The position numbers were made by a program, and so were the translations under genes. A model generated the notes under the pieces. That model saw only the letters and a program-made list of their open reading frames with translations. It did no database searches and had not been told where the DNA came from. Shown here piece after piece: positions 63,901 through 64,000 of a stretch of 64,000 nt of DNA (its first letter is position 1; the number at the start of each line of letters is the position of its first letter). This DNA is from Tubiluchus corallicola (lineage: Eukaryota; Priapulida; Priapulimorpha; Priapulimorphida; Tubiluchidae): NCBI GenBank assembly GCA_030141605.1, contig JAQGDQ010000487.1, positions 62,001-126,000 on the forward strand, in the 5' to 3' direction.

Positions 63901-64000
63901 AAGGTACAACACCGGGTATGCGTAGTGCGTGATGCATAATCCGTGATGCATGTTAATTCGAAAATGTCCGCTTCGTATGAAGTTGTATCACACAACAATA

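Overview
This window is a stretch of AT-rich, repeat-laden nuclear DNA from an invertebrate animal. The evidence is spliced genes of metazoan families with GT-AG introns (a GPR155/LYCHOS-like DEP exon, an SLC7 amino-acid transporter, and a RUFY-type coiled-coil/FYVE protein), together with many LINE 3' ends, tRNA-like SINE heads, MITEs and minisatellites. There are no operons or ribosome-binding sites, and every gene uses the standard genetic code. I cannot name the species. A genomic, plant-type fused urease next to these genes rules out a vertebrate and fits several invertebrate phyla.

Layout. 1-1.3 kb: last exon of a GPR155-like gene (+), then a long AT-rich 3' flank. 4.8-11.2 kb: a LINE remnant, purine-rich tracts and a 3.9 kb A/C-rich, G-poor degenerate repeat array. 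12.0-13.0 kb: a single-exon FkbM-type methyltransferase with an N-terminal membrane anchor (+). 14.7-21.7 kb: a complete eight-exon SLC7 light-chain transporter of 523 residues (-), tail-to-tail with the FkbM gene. 24.3-26.8 kb: a complete urease of 860 residues with no intron in its coding sequence (-). A splice acceptor sits just before its ATG, and a candidate 5' exon donor lies near 30.08 kb, so the untranslated leader may be split. The putative leader intron contains a 1,041 bp tandem duplication. 30-46 kb: no recognised conserved gene, but MITEs, LINE fragments, a fold-back-like element and one ambiguous Arg/Ser-rich exon. 46.9 to beyond 63.2 kb: the 3' half of a RUFY1/2-type gene (-), eight exons resolved by hand. 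Its introns hold minisatellites, SINE heads, LINE ends and several well-bounded DNA transposons.

These genes do not form a pathway. Urease (nickel urea hydrolase), the SLC7 transporter (plasma membrane), RUFY (endosomal Rab/PI3P effector) and GPR155 (lysosomal) are ordinary neighbours. No urease accessory gene (ureD/F/G/E) is present. The most notable items are the intronless animal urease with every active-site residue intact, the RUFY FYVE exon hidden beneath a longer antisense ORF, and several transposons whose ends or target-site duplications can be read directly.
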